64,000 nt of DNA from Kyrpidia tusciae DSM 2912 (GTDB taxonomy: Bacteria; Bacillota; Bacilli; Kyrpidiales; Kyrpidiaceae), in contig NC_014098.1 of the NCBI RefSeq assembly GCF_000092905.1, forward strand, positions 682,001 through 746,000. The letters run 5' to 3'. Every line of letters starts with the position of its first letter. The stretch's first letter is position 1. The notes under the pieces are model-generated. The model searched no databases. It was given only the letters and a program-made list of their open reading frames with translations, and was not told the origin of the DNA. This document shows, in pieces, positions 25,117-33,701 of this stretch. A program made the translations under genes and the position numbers.

Positions 25117-26573
25117 CCGACATGCAGTTGATTTTTGAAAAATCCCGGCCCGGACGGCGTGGGGTGGACCTCCCGGCCTGCGACGTGCCCGAGGTGGATC
25201 TGGCCGACGCGCTGCCCAGGGACTATCTGCGGCAGGTTCCGCCCGGGCTCCCAGAAGTGAGCGAACCCGATGTGATTCGCCATTACACGGCGCTTTCCCG
25301 GCGCAATCACGGGGTGGATCTCGGTTTTTATCCTTTGGGTTCTTGTACGATGAAATACAATCCAAAACGAAATGAACAGTTTGCCCGCATGTCCGGTTTT
25401 GCCGGCCTTCACCCACTCCAGCCGGTTGAAACGGTTCAAGGAGCCCTAAAACTCATGGCTGCGCTGCAAGAAGCCCTGGCGGCGGTAACGGGCATGGACG
25501 CGGTGAGTATCCAGCCCGCGGCCGGAGCCCAGGGTGAATGGACGGGGTTGATGATGATCCGGGCCTATCATCGGTCCCGGGGAGAAGAGCGGACGACGGT
25601 GATCATCCCCGATTCCGCCCATGGAACCAATCCTGCCAGCGCGGCGATGGCCGGTTTGCGGGTGGTGACGGTGCCGTCGAATGACCGGGGCGGGGTTGAT
25701 CTCCGGGCCCTGGAGCGCGTGCTCGGCGGGGACACCGCGGCTCTCATGTTGACCAATCCGAATACCTTGGGCCTTTTTGAGGAACAGATTGTCGAGATTG
25801 CCCAGCGGGTACACGCGGCCGGGGGACTCCTCTACTATGACGGGGCCAATGCCAACGCCATCCTCGGGAAAGCGAGGCCCGGGGATATGGGCTTCGATGT
25901 GGTTCACATGAACCTGCACAAAACCTTTTCCACGCCCCACGGCGGCGGCGGCCCCGGGGCGGGTCCCGTGGGCGTGAAGGCATTCTTGGCCCCCTTTTTA
26001 CCATCTCCGGTGATCCGGCGGGAAGGGGACCGGGTGGTGCTGGACGACGATCGCCCCCAGAGCATCGGGAGGGTGCACTCGTTTTACGGGAACTTCGGGG
26101 TGTTGGTTCGGGCTTACGCCTATCTCAGGGCGATGGGGCCCGAGGGTCTGCGGCGGGTGTCCGAAGACGCGGTGCTCAGTGCGAACTATTTGATGAGACG
26201 ATTGGCGCCGTACTTTGAGTTGCCTTACGATCGGACCTGCAAACACGAATTCGTCCTTTCCGGAGCCCGGCAAAAACGCCAAGGCGTGCGAACGTTGGAT
26301 ATGGCCAAGCGGCTGATCGACTTCGGGTTTCACCCGCCCACGGTGTATTTTCCGTTAATCGTAGACGAAGCCTTGATGATCGAGCCGACGGAAACCGAAA
26401 GTCTAGAGACGTTGGACGCTTTTGTCGACGCGTGGGCTCAAATCGCCGAAGAGGTGAAATCCGATCCTGATAAGGTGCGTTCAGCCCCGCATACGACGGT
26501 GGTATCCCGTTTGGACGAAACCCTGGCGGCCCGTGCGCCGGTGCTGCGTTGGACGGACGAGCCATCCTCCTAG
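25113..26573 (+). CDS. gcvPB: Glycine dehydrogenase (decarboxylating) subunit 2
   Basis: PLP-binding half of the P protein, decarboxylating glycine and passing aminomethyl to the H-protein lipoyl arm. In the 486-residue protein the PLP lysine lies in [18 protein letters not shown]. Other markers are [19 protein letters not shown] and [16 protein letters not shown] 25113 overlaps the gcvPA stop; ATG 25122 is a possible alternative. A much longer upstream open frame lies over gcvPA and is a shadow. The TAG stop lies in the outer arm of the nested terminator palindrome. Confidence 0.95.
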   Translation: MTDMQLIFEKSRPGRRGVDLPACDVPEVDLADALPRDYLRQVPPGLPEVSEPDVIRHYTALSRRNHGVDLGFYPLGSCTMKYNPKRNEQFARMSGFAGLHPLQPVETVQGALKLMAALQEALAAVTGMDAVSIQPAAGAQGEWTGLMMIRAYHRSRGEERTTVIIPDSAHGTNPASAAMAGLRVVTVPSNDRGGVDLRALERVLGGDTAALMLTNPNTLGLFEEQIVEIAQRVHAAGGLLYYDGANANAILGKARPGDMGFDVVHMNLHKTFSTPHGGGGPGAGPVGVKAFLAPFLPSPVIRREGDRVVLDDDRPQSIGRVHSFYGNFGVLVRAYAYLRAMGPEGLRRVSEDAVLSANYLMRRLAPYFELPYDRTCKHEFVLSGARQKRQGVRTLDMAKRLIDFGFHPPTVYFPLIVDEALMIEPTETESLETLDAFVDAWAQIAEEVKSDPDKVRSAPHTTVVSRLDETLAARAPVLRWTDEPSS

Positions 26574-26646
26574 ACCGCGGGCTTTGTAAAATACCACGAG
26601 GGGCCTCGAAAAAAGGCCCCTCTTGAGTGGTGTCGACGCGGTCTAG
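26570..26646. terminator. Three-tier nested palindrome/terminator between gcvPB and the QADR protein gene
   Basis: Outer arms CTAGACCGCG (26570-26579) and CGCGGTCTAG (26637-26646). Middle arms ACCAC (26593-26597) and GTGGT (26627-26631). Inner stem GAGGGGCCT (26598-26606) with AGGCCCCTC (26614-26622) around a CGAAAAA loop. It serves convergent genes. T-tracts are modest, so the inner stem with flanking arms may act on both strands. Confidence 0.7.
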
Positions 26647-26662
26647 GTGCCCCGGGGCACCT
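26645..26662. repeat. 18-bp perfect palindrome
   Basis: AGGTGCCCCGGGGCACCT is perfectly self-complementary without a loop and abuts the nested terminator, 31 bp beyond the 3' end of the QADR protein gene. Role unknown. Confidence 0.8.
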
Positions 26663-26693
26663 CGATCCGTCAGTCCGGGTGCGCCGCTGAATT

Positions 26694-27461
26694 TCAGTTG
26701 GCCCGCTGGGCGGCCTGCATCACTTGATTCACGCCAGTTCCTTGACCGTAGTATCCTGGGGTATAACCCGCCTGACTCGCCTGGCCTTGGCGTTGCCAAT
26801 TCCCAGCTTCCCCCTGGCCTCGGTCGGCTTGAAGAACTTGTTGCACGGCGGTCTGATTGACACCTGGGGCAGCCTGGGAGTACCCGGTCGCTTGAGCGCC
26901 CTGGCTCCCGGCTTGCCAGGTTTGGCCGCCAGCTTGCCCGGCTGCCGAACCGTACCAGCCGGCGGGTTGGTTCTGATTGGCCCCCGCCTGTCGGTCCGCC
27001 TGAAGGACTTGGGAGATGGCGGCGGTGTTGACGCCTCCCCCCTGTATGCCGGCGGACTGGGCGCCGGATACCGGTGTCGGGCGGTACCAAGGACCCGTAA
27101 AGGGGTTGCGGTCTGCCTGCATGACTTGCTGTAAGGTTCCGCCGCTGATCTCCGGACGGTTTAACCCCTGAACCGGACCATAGGGGGCGGTGTATGACAC
27201 CGGCTGCAAGGGGGCGATGCCAGCCGCCGAGAACGTCCCGGCTTGGGCCGCGGTCGCCAGTCCTTGTTCGATCTGGGCACACAATTGCTGGATCTGGCGA
27301 AGTTCCCTCGCGGCGTTCGATTCGAGCTGGGACATGTTCTGAAAGGTGCCCTGGCCGAACTGATTCAATTGTGCGGCATTCTGCTGTTCCTGGGCAATGA
27401 GCCGGTTGCACAGGTCCTGGGCTTGTCGGGCGGCCTGCTGGAGTTGCTGAACGTTCATCAT
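26694..27461 (-). CDS. Gln/Ala/Gly-rich repeat protein with four QxDR-type repeats, function unknown
   Basis: I do not recognise this 255-residue protein. Residues 1-70 are Gln-rich and predicted helical (QQLQQAARQAQDL, NAARELRQIQQLCAQIEQ) with two cysteines. Residues 80-255 are low-complexity Gly/Gln/Ala/Tyr. They contain four spaced copies of a unit ending VxQADR: LQQVMQADR (110-118), ISQVLQADR (149-157), VQQVLQADR (206-214) and a degenerate NQVMQAAQR (245-253). The units are preceded by Gly-Val-Asn and separated by Trp-Tyr or Tyr patches. There is no signal peptide or membrane segment. GGAGGTGA precedes tandem ATGs (27461, 27458). The composition resembles spore-coat or matrix proteins, but that is only a guess. 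Confidence 0.75.
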   Translation of the reverse strand: MMNVQQLQQAARQAQDLCNRLIAQEQQNAAQLNQFGQGTFQNMSQLESNAARELRQIQQLCAQIEQGLATAAQAGTFSAAGIAPLQPVSYTAPYGPVQGLNRPEISGGTLQQVMQADRNPFTGPWYRPTPVSGAQSAGIQGGGVNTAAISQVLQADRQAGANQNQPAGWYGSAAGQAGGQTWQAGSQGAQATGYSQAAPGVNQTAVQQVLQADRGQGEAGNWQRQGQASQAGYTPGYYGQGTGVNQVMQAAQRAN

Positions 27462-27516
27462 TGGTCGTTCACCTCCAAGGCTTGGGCTAAAATTTGGCCG
27501 TGTCGCCGTGATTAGG

Positions 27517-28158
27517 TTAAACGACATCCCCTTGGCTTATTCGCGGTTCCACGAGGTGAGAAGTGTCGTTTGCGACGACAAGTCGCCATGTGTCCCTCTC
27601 CTGGCGCAGCACGGTGATGCTCGTGTTGTCGATGGGAGATTTTAGATCCCAATTGGGGAACAGGCGGCCGAGCAGGGCGCGAATCCAGCCGCCGTGGCTG
27701 ACGACGATAAGGCGGGACCCCTTGTGTCGAGCCGTCATGTCAGCCAGGGCGGCCTGGGCGCGGTCGGCCATCCTCTCCCAGGGTTCTACTCCGGAGTCCT
27801 CGTGTTCCCAACTGTGCCCCGCCAAATGCGGGTAACGCTGGGCGATTTCCGTCCGAGTCAACCCTTCCAACTGCCCATAACTGCGTTCTCGCAGGCGCGG
27901 ATCCGTTACAAAATGGATCCCGCATGCCTTGGCAATCACCTCGGCGGTGTATCTGGCCCGCATGAGATCGCTGCTGTACACGGCATCCCAGTGCCCTTCG
28001 GCAAGACGCCGGGCCACAGCCTCCGCCTGCCTCCGCCCGACGTCGGTCAAGGGGACGTCCCGGTGGCCCTGCAGGCGCTGTTCTCGATTCCATGTCGTTT
28101 CTCCATGGCGCACCAGGCAAATCTGGGTGAATGCCACCGGGCCTTCAGTTTCAGGCAT
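27517..28158 (-). CDS. Histidine phosphatase family protein (phosphoglycerate mutase-like)
   Basis: A 213-residue protein with the RHG signature LVRHGETTWN, second-shell arginine region VYSSDLMRARYTAE and second catalytic His in LIVVSHGGWIRALL. It is a branch-1 histidine phosphatase; the substrate cannot be assigned (alpha-ribazole-P, phosphoglycerate or other phosphoesters). The ATG at 28158 is chosen because AAGGATGGAG lies upstream; the open frame extends further 5' into the promoter region. It ends 55 bp before the QADR protein start, so the two could be co-transcribed. A TATACT (minus) lies at 28222-28217. Confidence 0.85.
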   Translation of the reverse strand: MPETEGPVAFTQICLVRHGETTWNREQRLQGHRDVPLTDVGRRQAEAVARRLAEGHWDAVYSSDLMRARYTAEVIAKACGIHFVTDPRLRERSYGQLEGLTRTEIAQRYPHLAGHSWEHEDSGVEPWERMADRAQAALADMTARHKGSRLIVVSHGGWIRALLGRLFPNWDLKSPIDNTSITVLRQERDTWRLVVANDTSHLVEPRISQGDVV

Positions 28159-28311
28159 AAGTCTCCATCCTTTCGTTCGCGGGGGTTGCCATGGTTTTTG
28201 GCACCGATCCGTTTCGAGTATACAACGAAAGGGGGCCATCGGTGCACGATTCCCCCGTTCCGGGTTGGTGCCCGGTCAACAGGGGATACCGTCACCCTTC
28301 GGGTGGCGTCG

Positions 28312-28341
28312 TTGTGCCCGCCGGGCCGACAATGATAAAAT
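28312..28341 (+). promoter_or_regulatory. Putative promoter of the aroQ operon
   Basis: TTGTGC (28312-28317), an 18-nt spacer and TAAAAT (28336-28341) with an upstream TG (extended -10). It lies 43 nt before aroQ. Confidence 0.45.
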
Positions 28342-28384
28342 GACGAAAGACTTGGGATCGTCGGAGATGGGGTGAAGGCGGAGG

Positions 28385-28843
28385 GTGTACAGGTTCTTGG
28401 TGTTGCACGGACCGAATCTCGGGGCGTTGGGGCTGCGGGAGCCGGAGATCTATGGGCGGAAAACCTTGCAGGAGATTGATGAGGATTTACAGGCCTGGGC
28501 CCGGGGGCGGGGCTGCGAGATCGAGTCCTTTCAGTCGAATTGGGAGGGTGCGCTGATCGATCGGGTTCATCAAGCCCGGGGACAGTTTGACGGCATTGTC
28601 ATCAATCCCGGCGCGCTGACCCATTACAGCATTGCACTCCGGGACGCATTGGCGGCGGTGCCCCTGCCGGCGGTGGAGGTACATTTGAGCAATGTTCATG
28701 CCAGGGAGTCCTTTCGGCACCATTCGGTGATATCGCCAGTGGTTAAAGGGGTGATCGCGGGGCTGGGGGACTTGGGTTATCGTCTGGCCCTGGAGGCCTT
28801 ACTTGAGGCGTGTAAAGGAGGAGGGGGACGAGAAGGTGCGTGA
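28385..28843 (+). CDS. aroQ: 3-Dehydroquinate dehydratase, type II
   Basis: Dehydrates 3-dehydroquinate to 3-dehydroshikimate in the shikimate pathway; forms a dodecamer. The 152-residue protein has the N-terminal HGPNLGALG, catalytic tyrosine segment [17 protein letters not shown] and catalytic histidine block [17 protein letters not shown]. It begins at GTG 28385 and overlaps the aminopeptidase gene by 8 nt. It corresponds in position to B. subtilis yqhS. Together with aroK at 13.5 kb, it means two shikimate-pathway genes are in this window but in separate operons. Confidence 0.94.
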   Translation: MYRFLVLHGPNLGALGLREPEIYGRKTLQEIDEDLQAWARGRGCEIESFQSNWEGALIDRVHQARGQFDGIVINPGALTHYSIALRDALAAVPLPAVEVHLSNVHARESFRHHSVISPVVKGVIAGLGDLGYRLALEALLEACKGGGGREGA

Positions 28844-29903
28844 ACGCATTGAACGGGTCCGGAAGGAGTTGGAAGCTCGTCAGCTGGACGCGCTGTTTGT
28901 GGCCGACCCCGATAATCGCCGGTATCTGAGCGGGTTTACGGGAACTTCGGGGTACGTCGTGGTCGGCCGGCAAGAGGGCGTGTTCCTGACGGATTTTCGT
29001 TATGTGGAACAGGCGCAAATCCAGGTCCAGGGACTCCGGGTGGTGCGGCACGGCGCGCAGATGGTGGAAACCCTAAGCGAGGTCTTGAAGGAATGGGGCG
29101 TTCAAGTCCTGGGATTTGAACAGGAGCATTTGACGGTAGGCACGTGGGAGCGGCTGAAAACCGCTTTGGATCCGATCCGTTTAGAGGGAACGTCGGGGCT
29201 GGTGGAAGAGCTTCGGATGGTCAAGGACGACCGTGAACTGGCCAAAATCCGAAAGGCGGCCGCCATTGCGGACCAGGCGTTTCGAACGGTGTTGGATCAC
29301 GTCCGGCCCGGGGTTCGGGAGTTGGATCTGGCCCGGGTTTTGGAACGGACGATGGAAGACCTCGGAGCTGAAGGGCCTTCCTTTGAGACCATTGTCGCAT
29401 CGGGACATCGATCGGCCCTTCCTCACGGGGTGGCAAGCCAAAAAACCGTAGAGATCGGCGACCTCGTCACCTTTGATTTTGGTTGTGTTTACGAGGGATA
29501 TTGTTCCGACCTGACCCGGACGGTGGCGGTGGGTCGGGTGGACGACCGGCGGCGCCGGATCTATGAGGTGGTTCTGGAGGCTCAGCAGAAGGCCTTGCAG
29601 GATCTTCGCCCGGGTATGACGGGCCGGGAGGCGGACGCACTGGCCCGAAGGGTGATCGAAGATGCAGGGTATGGTGAGTCCTTTGGGCATTCCCTCGGAC
29701 ACGGCGTGGGCTTGGCCATCCATGAGAACCCCCGTTTGGCGGCACAGAGTGAAGAGGTGCTCCGGCCGGGGATGGTGGTGACGGTTGAACCCGGGATATA
29801 TTTGCCCGGGGTGGGGGGCGTTCGGATTGAGGACGATGTGGTGATAACCGCAGAAGGATGTACGCGGCTCACCTTCTCCCCAAAAGAACTTTTGATTTTG
29901 TAG
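28836..29903 (+). CDS. Xaa-Pro aminopeptidase (M24 family, YqhT-like)
   Basis: Cytosolic metallopeptidase removing N-terminal residues ahead of proline. The 355-residue protein has a creatinase-like N-domain ([18 protein letters not shown]). The C-terminal pita-bread domain carries the metal ligands in [33 protein letters not shown] and VTVEPGIY, plus a final Glu in [11 protein letters not shown] 28836 has GGAGGAGGGG upstream and overlaps aroQ by 8 nt; a longer TTG start at 28803 is less likely. It sits between aroQ and efp, as in B. subtilis. Confidence 0.92.
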   Translation: MRERIERVRKELEARQLDALFVADPDNRRYLSGFTGTSGYVVVGRQEGVFLTDFRYVEQAQIQVQGLRVVRHGAQMVETLSEVLKEWGVQVLGFEQEHLTVGTWERLKTALDPIRLEGTSGLVEELRMVKDDRELAKIRKAAAIADQAFRTVLDHVRPGVRELDLARVLERTMEDLGAEGPSFETIVASGHRSALPHGVASQKTVEIGDLVTFDFGCVYEGYCSDLTRTVAVGRVDDRRRRIYEVVLEAQQKALQDLRPGMTGREADALARRVIEDAGYGESFGHSLGHGVGLAIHENPRLAAQSEEVLRPGMVVTVEPGIYLPGVGGVRIEDDVVITAEGCTRLTFSPKELLIL

Positions 29904-29918
29904 AAAGGGGATTGGCGA

Positions 29919-30476
29919 ATGATTTCCAGCAACGACTTCCGTCCCGGGGTGACCATCGAGGTGGACGGTGAGATTTGGCAAGTGATCGAATTTATGCATG
30001 TGAAACCGGGGAAAGGCTCCGCCTTTGTGCGCACGAAATTGAAAAACGTAAAAACCGGCGCGGTGAAAGAGACCACATTCCGGGCGGGGGAAAAAGTGCA
30101 GGAAGCCCGGGTGGAGACCCGGGAGATGCAGTATTTATACAATGATGGCGATTCGTACACTTTCATGGACACCGAGACCTATGAACAGCTTTCCATTCCG
30201 GCGGCTCAACTCGAGCGGGAAACCAAATTTCTGAAGGAAAACATGAATTGTTACGTGATGCTGCACGAAGGGACGCCCATCGGGGTGGAGTTGCCCAACA
30301 CCGTGGTTTTGGAAGTGGTGGCGACAGACCCGGGGATTAAGGGGGATACGGCGTCCGGGGGGAGCAAACCCGCCACCCTGGAGACTGGTTTGGTGGTCCA
30401 GGTGCCCTTTTTCATCAACGTGGGGGATAAGCTGGTGATCGATACCCGGCGGGGAGAGTACGTGTCCCGGGCCTGA
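29919..30476 (+). CDS. efp: Translation elongation factor P
   Basis: Relieves ribosome stalling at polyproline stretches. The 185-residue protein has the three beta-barrel domains of EF-P. The tip residue is K32 in KPGKGSAF, the position that carries 5-aminopentanol in B. subtilis. The C-terminal domain contains [22 protein letters not shown]. It lies 15 bp after the aminopeptidase gene, with AAAGGGG before the ATG. The large number of Pro-rich proteins around (SpoIIIAE linker, AccB linker) would be natural clients, which is inference. Confidence 0.96.
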   Translation: MISSNDFRPGVTIEVDGEIWQVIEFMHVKPGKGSAFVRTKLKNVKTGAVKETTFRAGEKVQEARVETREMQYLYNDGDSYTFMDTETYEQLSIPAAQLERETKFLKENMNCYVMLHEGTPIGVELPNTVVLEVVATDPGIKGDTASGGSKPATLETGLVVQVPFFINVGDKLVIDTRRGEYVSRA

Positions 30477-30711
30477 AGAGTCCCGAGGCGGCTCGCTGGG
30501 CTGGATTTGCGAGGATGTTCCCGGGGAGGGGAGGTTTTCTCACCGTGCGCCCGGCTCGGTGCCGGCCGGGCCTGACGAGGCATGGGCAATCCTGGAGCAC
30601 GGGTGATCCGCGGCGGCGTCGCTCGATGTGATCCAGTCCGGGGTTTGTTCTCCCCGGGGTCTTGTCTGCATATATTCCCGGTGAGGGCATGCGGACAGGA
30701 GGGCCAAACTG
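30477..30711. other. Intergenic region with two GC-rich hairpins
   Basis: GCCCGGC/GCCGGGC (30549-30555 with 30565-30571) and CCGGGG/CCCCGG (30638-30643 with 30652-30657) are possible stems. Neither has a convincing T-run, although GTCTTGTCTG follows the second. No gene is seen here. GGAGGG precedes yqhV. Confidence 0.4.
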
Positions 30712-30990
30712 ATGTGGCACGAACTGAGGGAGCACGCCGTGACCGCTATGGGAACCCTTCGGCTGATCTCGGGCAGCATCGAGGTGTGTGCCGGCCTCTT
30801 GATCTTATATTTTCAATCCTTGGAGAAAGCGATGGCGATCAACGCCACCCTTGCCCTCGTCGGTCCCACCGTGTTGATTCTCGTCACGGCCACAGGCCTC
30901 GCCGCCATGACGGAGGAGCTGTCCTGGGGGCGGATGGTCCTCATCTTCGCCGGCGTGGTCCTGATTCTGTGGGGGATTTTTTCCGATTGA
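30712..30990 (+). CDS. yqhV: YqhV-like small membrane protein
   Basis: A 92-residue protein with three hydrophobic segments (about residues 22-34, 42-62, 72-89) and a short basic N-terminus. It corresponds by size and position (between efp and spoIIIAA) to B. subtilis YqhV, whose function is not established. GGAGGG lies 6-7 nt before the ATG. Location in the sporulation neighbourhood suggests, without proof, expression during spore formation. Confidence 0.8.
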   Translation: MWHELREHAVTAMGTLRLISGSIEVCAGLLILYFQSLEKAMAINATLALVGPTVLILVTATGLAAMTEELSWGRMVLIFAGVVLILWGIFSD

Positions 30991-31105
30991 GGGAGGTGCG
31001 GCATGCCGTCGGCCCGCCGGGTACATACTAGGGGCGGTTCCTCCGGCCGGGCGGGGAGAGCCCGCAACCCGCCGGTTCGGCAGGCTGACGAAGGGGGGAT
31101 GCCGC

Positions 31106-31543
31106 ATGGAAAGCCAAGTGCGGGAAAAGATCGCCTATCTCAAGGGGCTCGCGTCAGGCCTCGAGGTCGATTCCGAGTCGAAGGAAGGTCGTTTACTGCA
31201 CGGTTTGGTCGATGTTTTGGACAGCCTGTCCGCTTCTGTGGAACACTGGGCGGACAGTCAGCGGGAATTGGAAGAATATGTGAGTCTCATCGACGACGAT
31301 CTTGGGGACGTCGAGGAGTTCCTCGATCTAGATGCGGATGATGAGATTGAGGAGACTTCCTATATTCGTTTGGAGTGCCCGGAATGCGGCGATACCCTTT
31401 ACCTGGATGAAGGGATCGTCAACGACGAAGGGGTGGCGGAGGTCGAGTGCCCCAATTGTCATCACACGATGGTTCTGGGAGATTCTCCAGGATCCAGGCA
31501 GGATGGTCGGTCGGCGGTGTCATCCAAGCCTTCCCAGGCCTGA
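31106..31543 (+). CDS. Acidic helical zinc-ribbon protein (CD1247-N-like), function unknown
   Basis: A 145-residue cytosolic protein. Residues 1-60 are helical (VREKIAYLKGLASGL, DVLDSLSASVEHWAD), and residues 55-85 are strongly acidic (SLIDDDLGDVEEFLDLDADDE). A C-terminal zinc ribbon is formed by ECPECGDTLYL and VECPNCHHTM. Homologues of this layout occur upstream of spoIIIAA in spore formers and are sometimes labelled CD1247-type. It may bind nucleic acid or a partner protein through the ribbon. GGGGGGA precedes the ATG, and a strong terminator follows, separating it from the spoIIIA operon. Confidence 0.75.
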   Translation: MESQVREKIAYLKGLASGLEVDSESKEGRLLHGLVDVLDSLSASVEHWADSQRELEEYVSLIDDDLGDVEEFLDLDADDEIEETSYIRLECPECGDTLYLDEGIVNDEGVAEVECPNCHHTMVLGDSPGSRQDGRSAVSSKPSQA

Positions 31544-31577
31544 CCGACCCAGAGGTGACGACATCTTCACATGTGCT

Positions 31578-31616
31578 TCAAGCCCTAGGGTCCCCACCTG
31601 GGGCTTGATTTTTTTT
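31578..31616 (+). terminator. Intrinsic terminator after the zinc-ribbon gene
   Basis: TCAAGCCC (31578-31585) pairs with GGGCTTGA (31601-31608) and is followed by eight T residues (31609-31616). It overlaps the end of the small minus-strand reading frame at 31585-31713. Confidence 0.9.
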
Positions 31617-31713
31617 GCCTCATATGGACGAAAGTCAACACCATGACCATAAACAACAGGTAAATGACAAGGAACACCACGACCCACTTGATAAACACAG
31701 CTAACCAGTCCAT
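31585..31713 (-). CDS. Candidate 42-residue single-pass membrane protein
   Basis: A short frame not exceeding usual length cut-offs: MDWLAVFIKWVVVFLVIYLL, continuing with further hydrophobic residues, then a basic tail (HMRQKKSSPRWGP). GGGGAGG lies 7 nt upstream of the ATG. The membrane helix, positive-inside tail and good ribosome site make it plausible as a real small protein. It is antisense to the region between the zinc-ribbon gene and spoIIIAA, and its stop lies inside the opposite-strand terminator. Function unknown. Confidence 0.55.
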   Translation of the reverse strand: MDWLAVFIKWVVVFLVIYLLFMVMVLTFVHMRQKKSSPRWGP

Positions 31714-31808
31714 CGATGTTCCTCCCCGCGTGGAATGTACCGATGTATTCTATGCCTCCGAGGACGAGGGGGTACGGGCGAATTCCGGCGGAATCTGTCC
31801 AGGGATTG

Positions 31809-31837
31809 GTCTATGTGCAACCCCTGTCCCATATGAT
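31809..31837 (+). promoter_or_regulatory. Putative SigE promoter of the spoIIIA operon
   Basis: GTCTATG (31809-31815), a 14-nt spacer and CATATGAT (31830-31837) resemble the mother-cell SigE pattern (GTCATAT / CATACAAT). They lie about 35 nt before spoIIIAA, which is SigE-controlled in B. subtilis. Confidence 0.5.
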
Positions 31838-31871
31838 GTACTAACCTCTGTCCCGAAAGGGTGGATGCAGG

Positions 31872-32918
31872 GTGCCCCAGCTCGAGAATCAGCGGCGGAC
31901 GAAGGAGGGTGAAGGAAACGCGGTTCCCGGGGTGGTGCTTCGGTTGATGCCCGGGAGGGTTCGGGATGCGCTCCGGCAAGGCTTTTCCCGAGGACTTAGT
32001 GGAATTGAAGAAATCCGCATCCGTCGGGAACGGCCGGTACAAGTCTGTACGCAGGGACATGAGGGTTTTCTGACCGAAGATGGGCGTTTGGCCCGTTCGG
32101 CGGATCGAGGAATGGTCATCTCCGCCGAGGAACTGATGCAGATCCTTCACGGGTTGTCCCAATCCTCCCTTTACGCGCTGGAGGAAGAACTCCGCCGGGG
32201 GTACGTTACTCTGCCGGGCGGCCACAGGGTGGGGCTCGCCGGTCGGGCGGTGGTGGCGGGAGGGCGGATTCAAACCCAGGTGGATATCACGGGCTTGAAT
32301 TTTCGCATTGCCAAGCCGGTTGTCGGTGTTTCCCGAGTCCTGGCCCCCTGGTTGATCGATGGGATGTGCAGGCCCGCAAGCACCCTCATTCTCTCACCGC
32401 CACAGTGTGGCAAAACCACTTTGCTTCGGGATCTTGCCTACCATCTGAGCATCGGGGCCTGGCATCCCCGGGTTCCGCCCCTCAAGGTGGCGGTGGTGGA
32501 CGAACGATCGGAGTTGGCCGGGACCTTTCAGGGGCGGCATTACCATGATCTCGGTCCCCGCACGGATGTCCTGGATGGGTGTCCCAAGGCCGAAGGCATG
32601 ATGATGATGGTGCGCTCCATGTCCCCCGAGGTGTTGATCACCGATGAAGTGGGCGGGGCTGCGGACATTGCCGCACTGATGGAGGCGGTGGGTTCCGGAG
32701 TGGTGGTTTTGGCTTCTGCCCACGCCGCCAGCCTGGATGACGCCGAGTCCCGGCCTGCACTGCGCCCCCTGCTGGAGGGGCGGCTCTTCCGCCGGTACGT
32801 GGTGCTCAGCCGGCGCCAGGGCCCCATGACGGTGGAGGGGGTGTTTGATGAAGCCGGTCGGCGATTGAAACGGGACCAGGCGAAAGCCGGAACTGGCCGG
32901 CCGGGGCCGCTGGCGTGA
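31872..32918 (+). CDS. spoIIIAA: Stage III sporulation protein AA (secretion ATPase-like)
   Basis: Mother-cell ATPase of the SpoIIIA-SpoIIQ channel that links mother cell and forespore; structurally related to type II/IV secretion ATPases. In the 348-residue protein the P-loop is SPPQCGKT (175-182), a form typical of SpoIIIAA rather than GxxGxGKT. VAVVDERSELAGTFQG and VLITDEVGG form the remaining ATPase motifs. The GTG start at 31872 lies behind GGGTGGA and the SigE-like promoter. First gene of an eight-gene operon. Confidence 0.93.
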   Translation: MPQLENQRRTKEGEGNAVPGVVLRLMPGRVRDALRQGFSRGLSGIEEIRIRRERPVQVCTQGHEGFLTEDGRLARSADRGMVISAEELMQILHGLSQSSLYALEEELRRGYVTLPGGHRVGLAGRAVVAGGRIQTQVDITGLNFRIAKPVVGVSRVLAPWLIDGMCRPASTLILSPPQCGKTTLLRDLAYHLSIGAWHPRVPPLKVAVVDERSELAGTFQGRHYHDLGPRTDVLDGCPKAEGMMMMVRSMSPEVLITDEVGGAADIAALMEAVGSGVVVLASAHAASLDDAESRPALRPLLEGRLFRRYVVLSRRQGPMTVEGVFDEAGRRLKRDQAKAGTGRPGPLA

Positions 32919-32943
32919 ACCGGGAGCATCGGGGTGACGAAAG

Positions 32944-33468
32944 ATGAGCGTGTTGCAATGGGTCGGCAGTGCCTTTGTGCTCACCGCGTCGGCGGGTCTT
33001 GGGTTTTACAAGGCCGAGCGGCTCAGGAAGCGGGTGGAGGCTCTACGGTCGGTTCAAGGGGGACTTCAATTGCTGGATACGGAAATCGCTTTCTCCGCCA
33101 CGCCCTTGCCCCGTGCTCTGGTGAGAATCGCCCGGGTCTGCGCGCCTCCCGCATCGGTGATTTTTGCCGACGCGGCCGAGGGTTTGGCAAGCCGGCCGGA
33201 GGTTGGTGCGGGGGTTCACTGGGAGGCGGCGGTGGGAAAACGGTGCGCCGAACTGGCGCTGGCGCCGGCGGACGAGGAGATCCTGGTGCAGTTCGGTCGG
33301 ACGCTGGGTGTATCCGACCGGGAGGACCAGCGTAAACACATCCGCATGGCTTTGGAGCGACTGTCGGTGCAGGAGCGTGAGGCGGCCGGGGAAGCGGCCC
33401 AGCGGGTTCGGATGTGGCGGTCTTTGGGAATTCTGGCCGGCCTTGCCGTGGTGGTTTTGCTGATGTGA
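32944..33468 (+). CDS. spoIIIAB: Stage III sporulation protein AB
   Basis: Related to GspF-type platform proteins. The 174-residue protein has an N-terminal hydrophobic segment (VGSAFVLTASAGLGFY), a soluble helical middle (RVEALRSVQGGLQLLDTEI, ERLSVQEREAAGEAAQRV) and a C-terminal membrane anchor (SLGILAGLAVVVLLM). It likely works with SpoIIIAA in the mother-cell membrane. It begins 25 bp after spoIIIAA. Confidence 0.93.
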   Translation: MSVLQWVGSAFVLTASAGLGFYKAERLRKRVEALRSVQGGLQLLDTEIAFSATPLPRALVRIARVCAPPASVIFADAAEGLASRPEVGAGVHWEAAVGKRCAELALAPADEEILVQFGRTLGVSDREDQRKHIRMALERLSVQEREAAGEAAQRVRMWRSLGILAGLAVVVLLM

Positions 33469-33478
33469 GAAGGGGGCC

Positions 33479-33688
33479 GTGGTCGTGGGACTGGATTTGA
33501 GCGCCATTTTCCAAATCGCCGGCGTCGGGGTGTTGGTGGCGGTTATTCATACGGTACTGCGCCAGTCCGGCAAGGAAGAGTTTGCCCACTGGGCCACGTT
33601 GACGGGGTTCGTGGTGATCCTGTTCATGGTGATCCACTACATCGGCCAATTGTTCAACGAGATTATGGACGTGTTCCGTCTGCATTGA
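33479..33688 (+). CDS. spoIIIAC: Stage III sporulation protein AC
   Basis: A 69-residue protein with two membrane helices (IFQIAGVGVLVAVIHTVL and WATLTGFVVILFMVIHYIG) separated by the short polar QSGKEEFAH, the usual SpoIIIAC size and layout. Integral component of the feeding-tube channel. GAAGGGGG precedes the GTG at 33479; a second GTG at 33485 is possible. Confidence 0.92.
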   Translation: MVVGLDLSAIFQIAGVGVLVAVIHTVLRQSGKEEFAHWATLTGFVVILFMVIHYIGQLFNEIMDVFRLH

Positions 33689-33701
33689 CCGGGGGACGGG
33701 T

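Noticed and set aside
28385..28843. AroQ has QSNWEG where Bacillus has QSNHEG
   Set aside because: The histidine of this motif is not invariant in type II dehydroquinases; catalytic Tyr and His are present, so the enzyme should be active.
32394..32417. Unusual P-loop SPPQCGKT in SpoIIIAA
   Set aside because: As I know the family, this form is normal for SpoIIIAA, not a defect.
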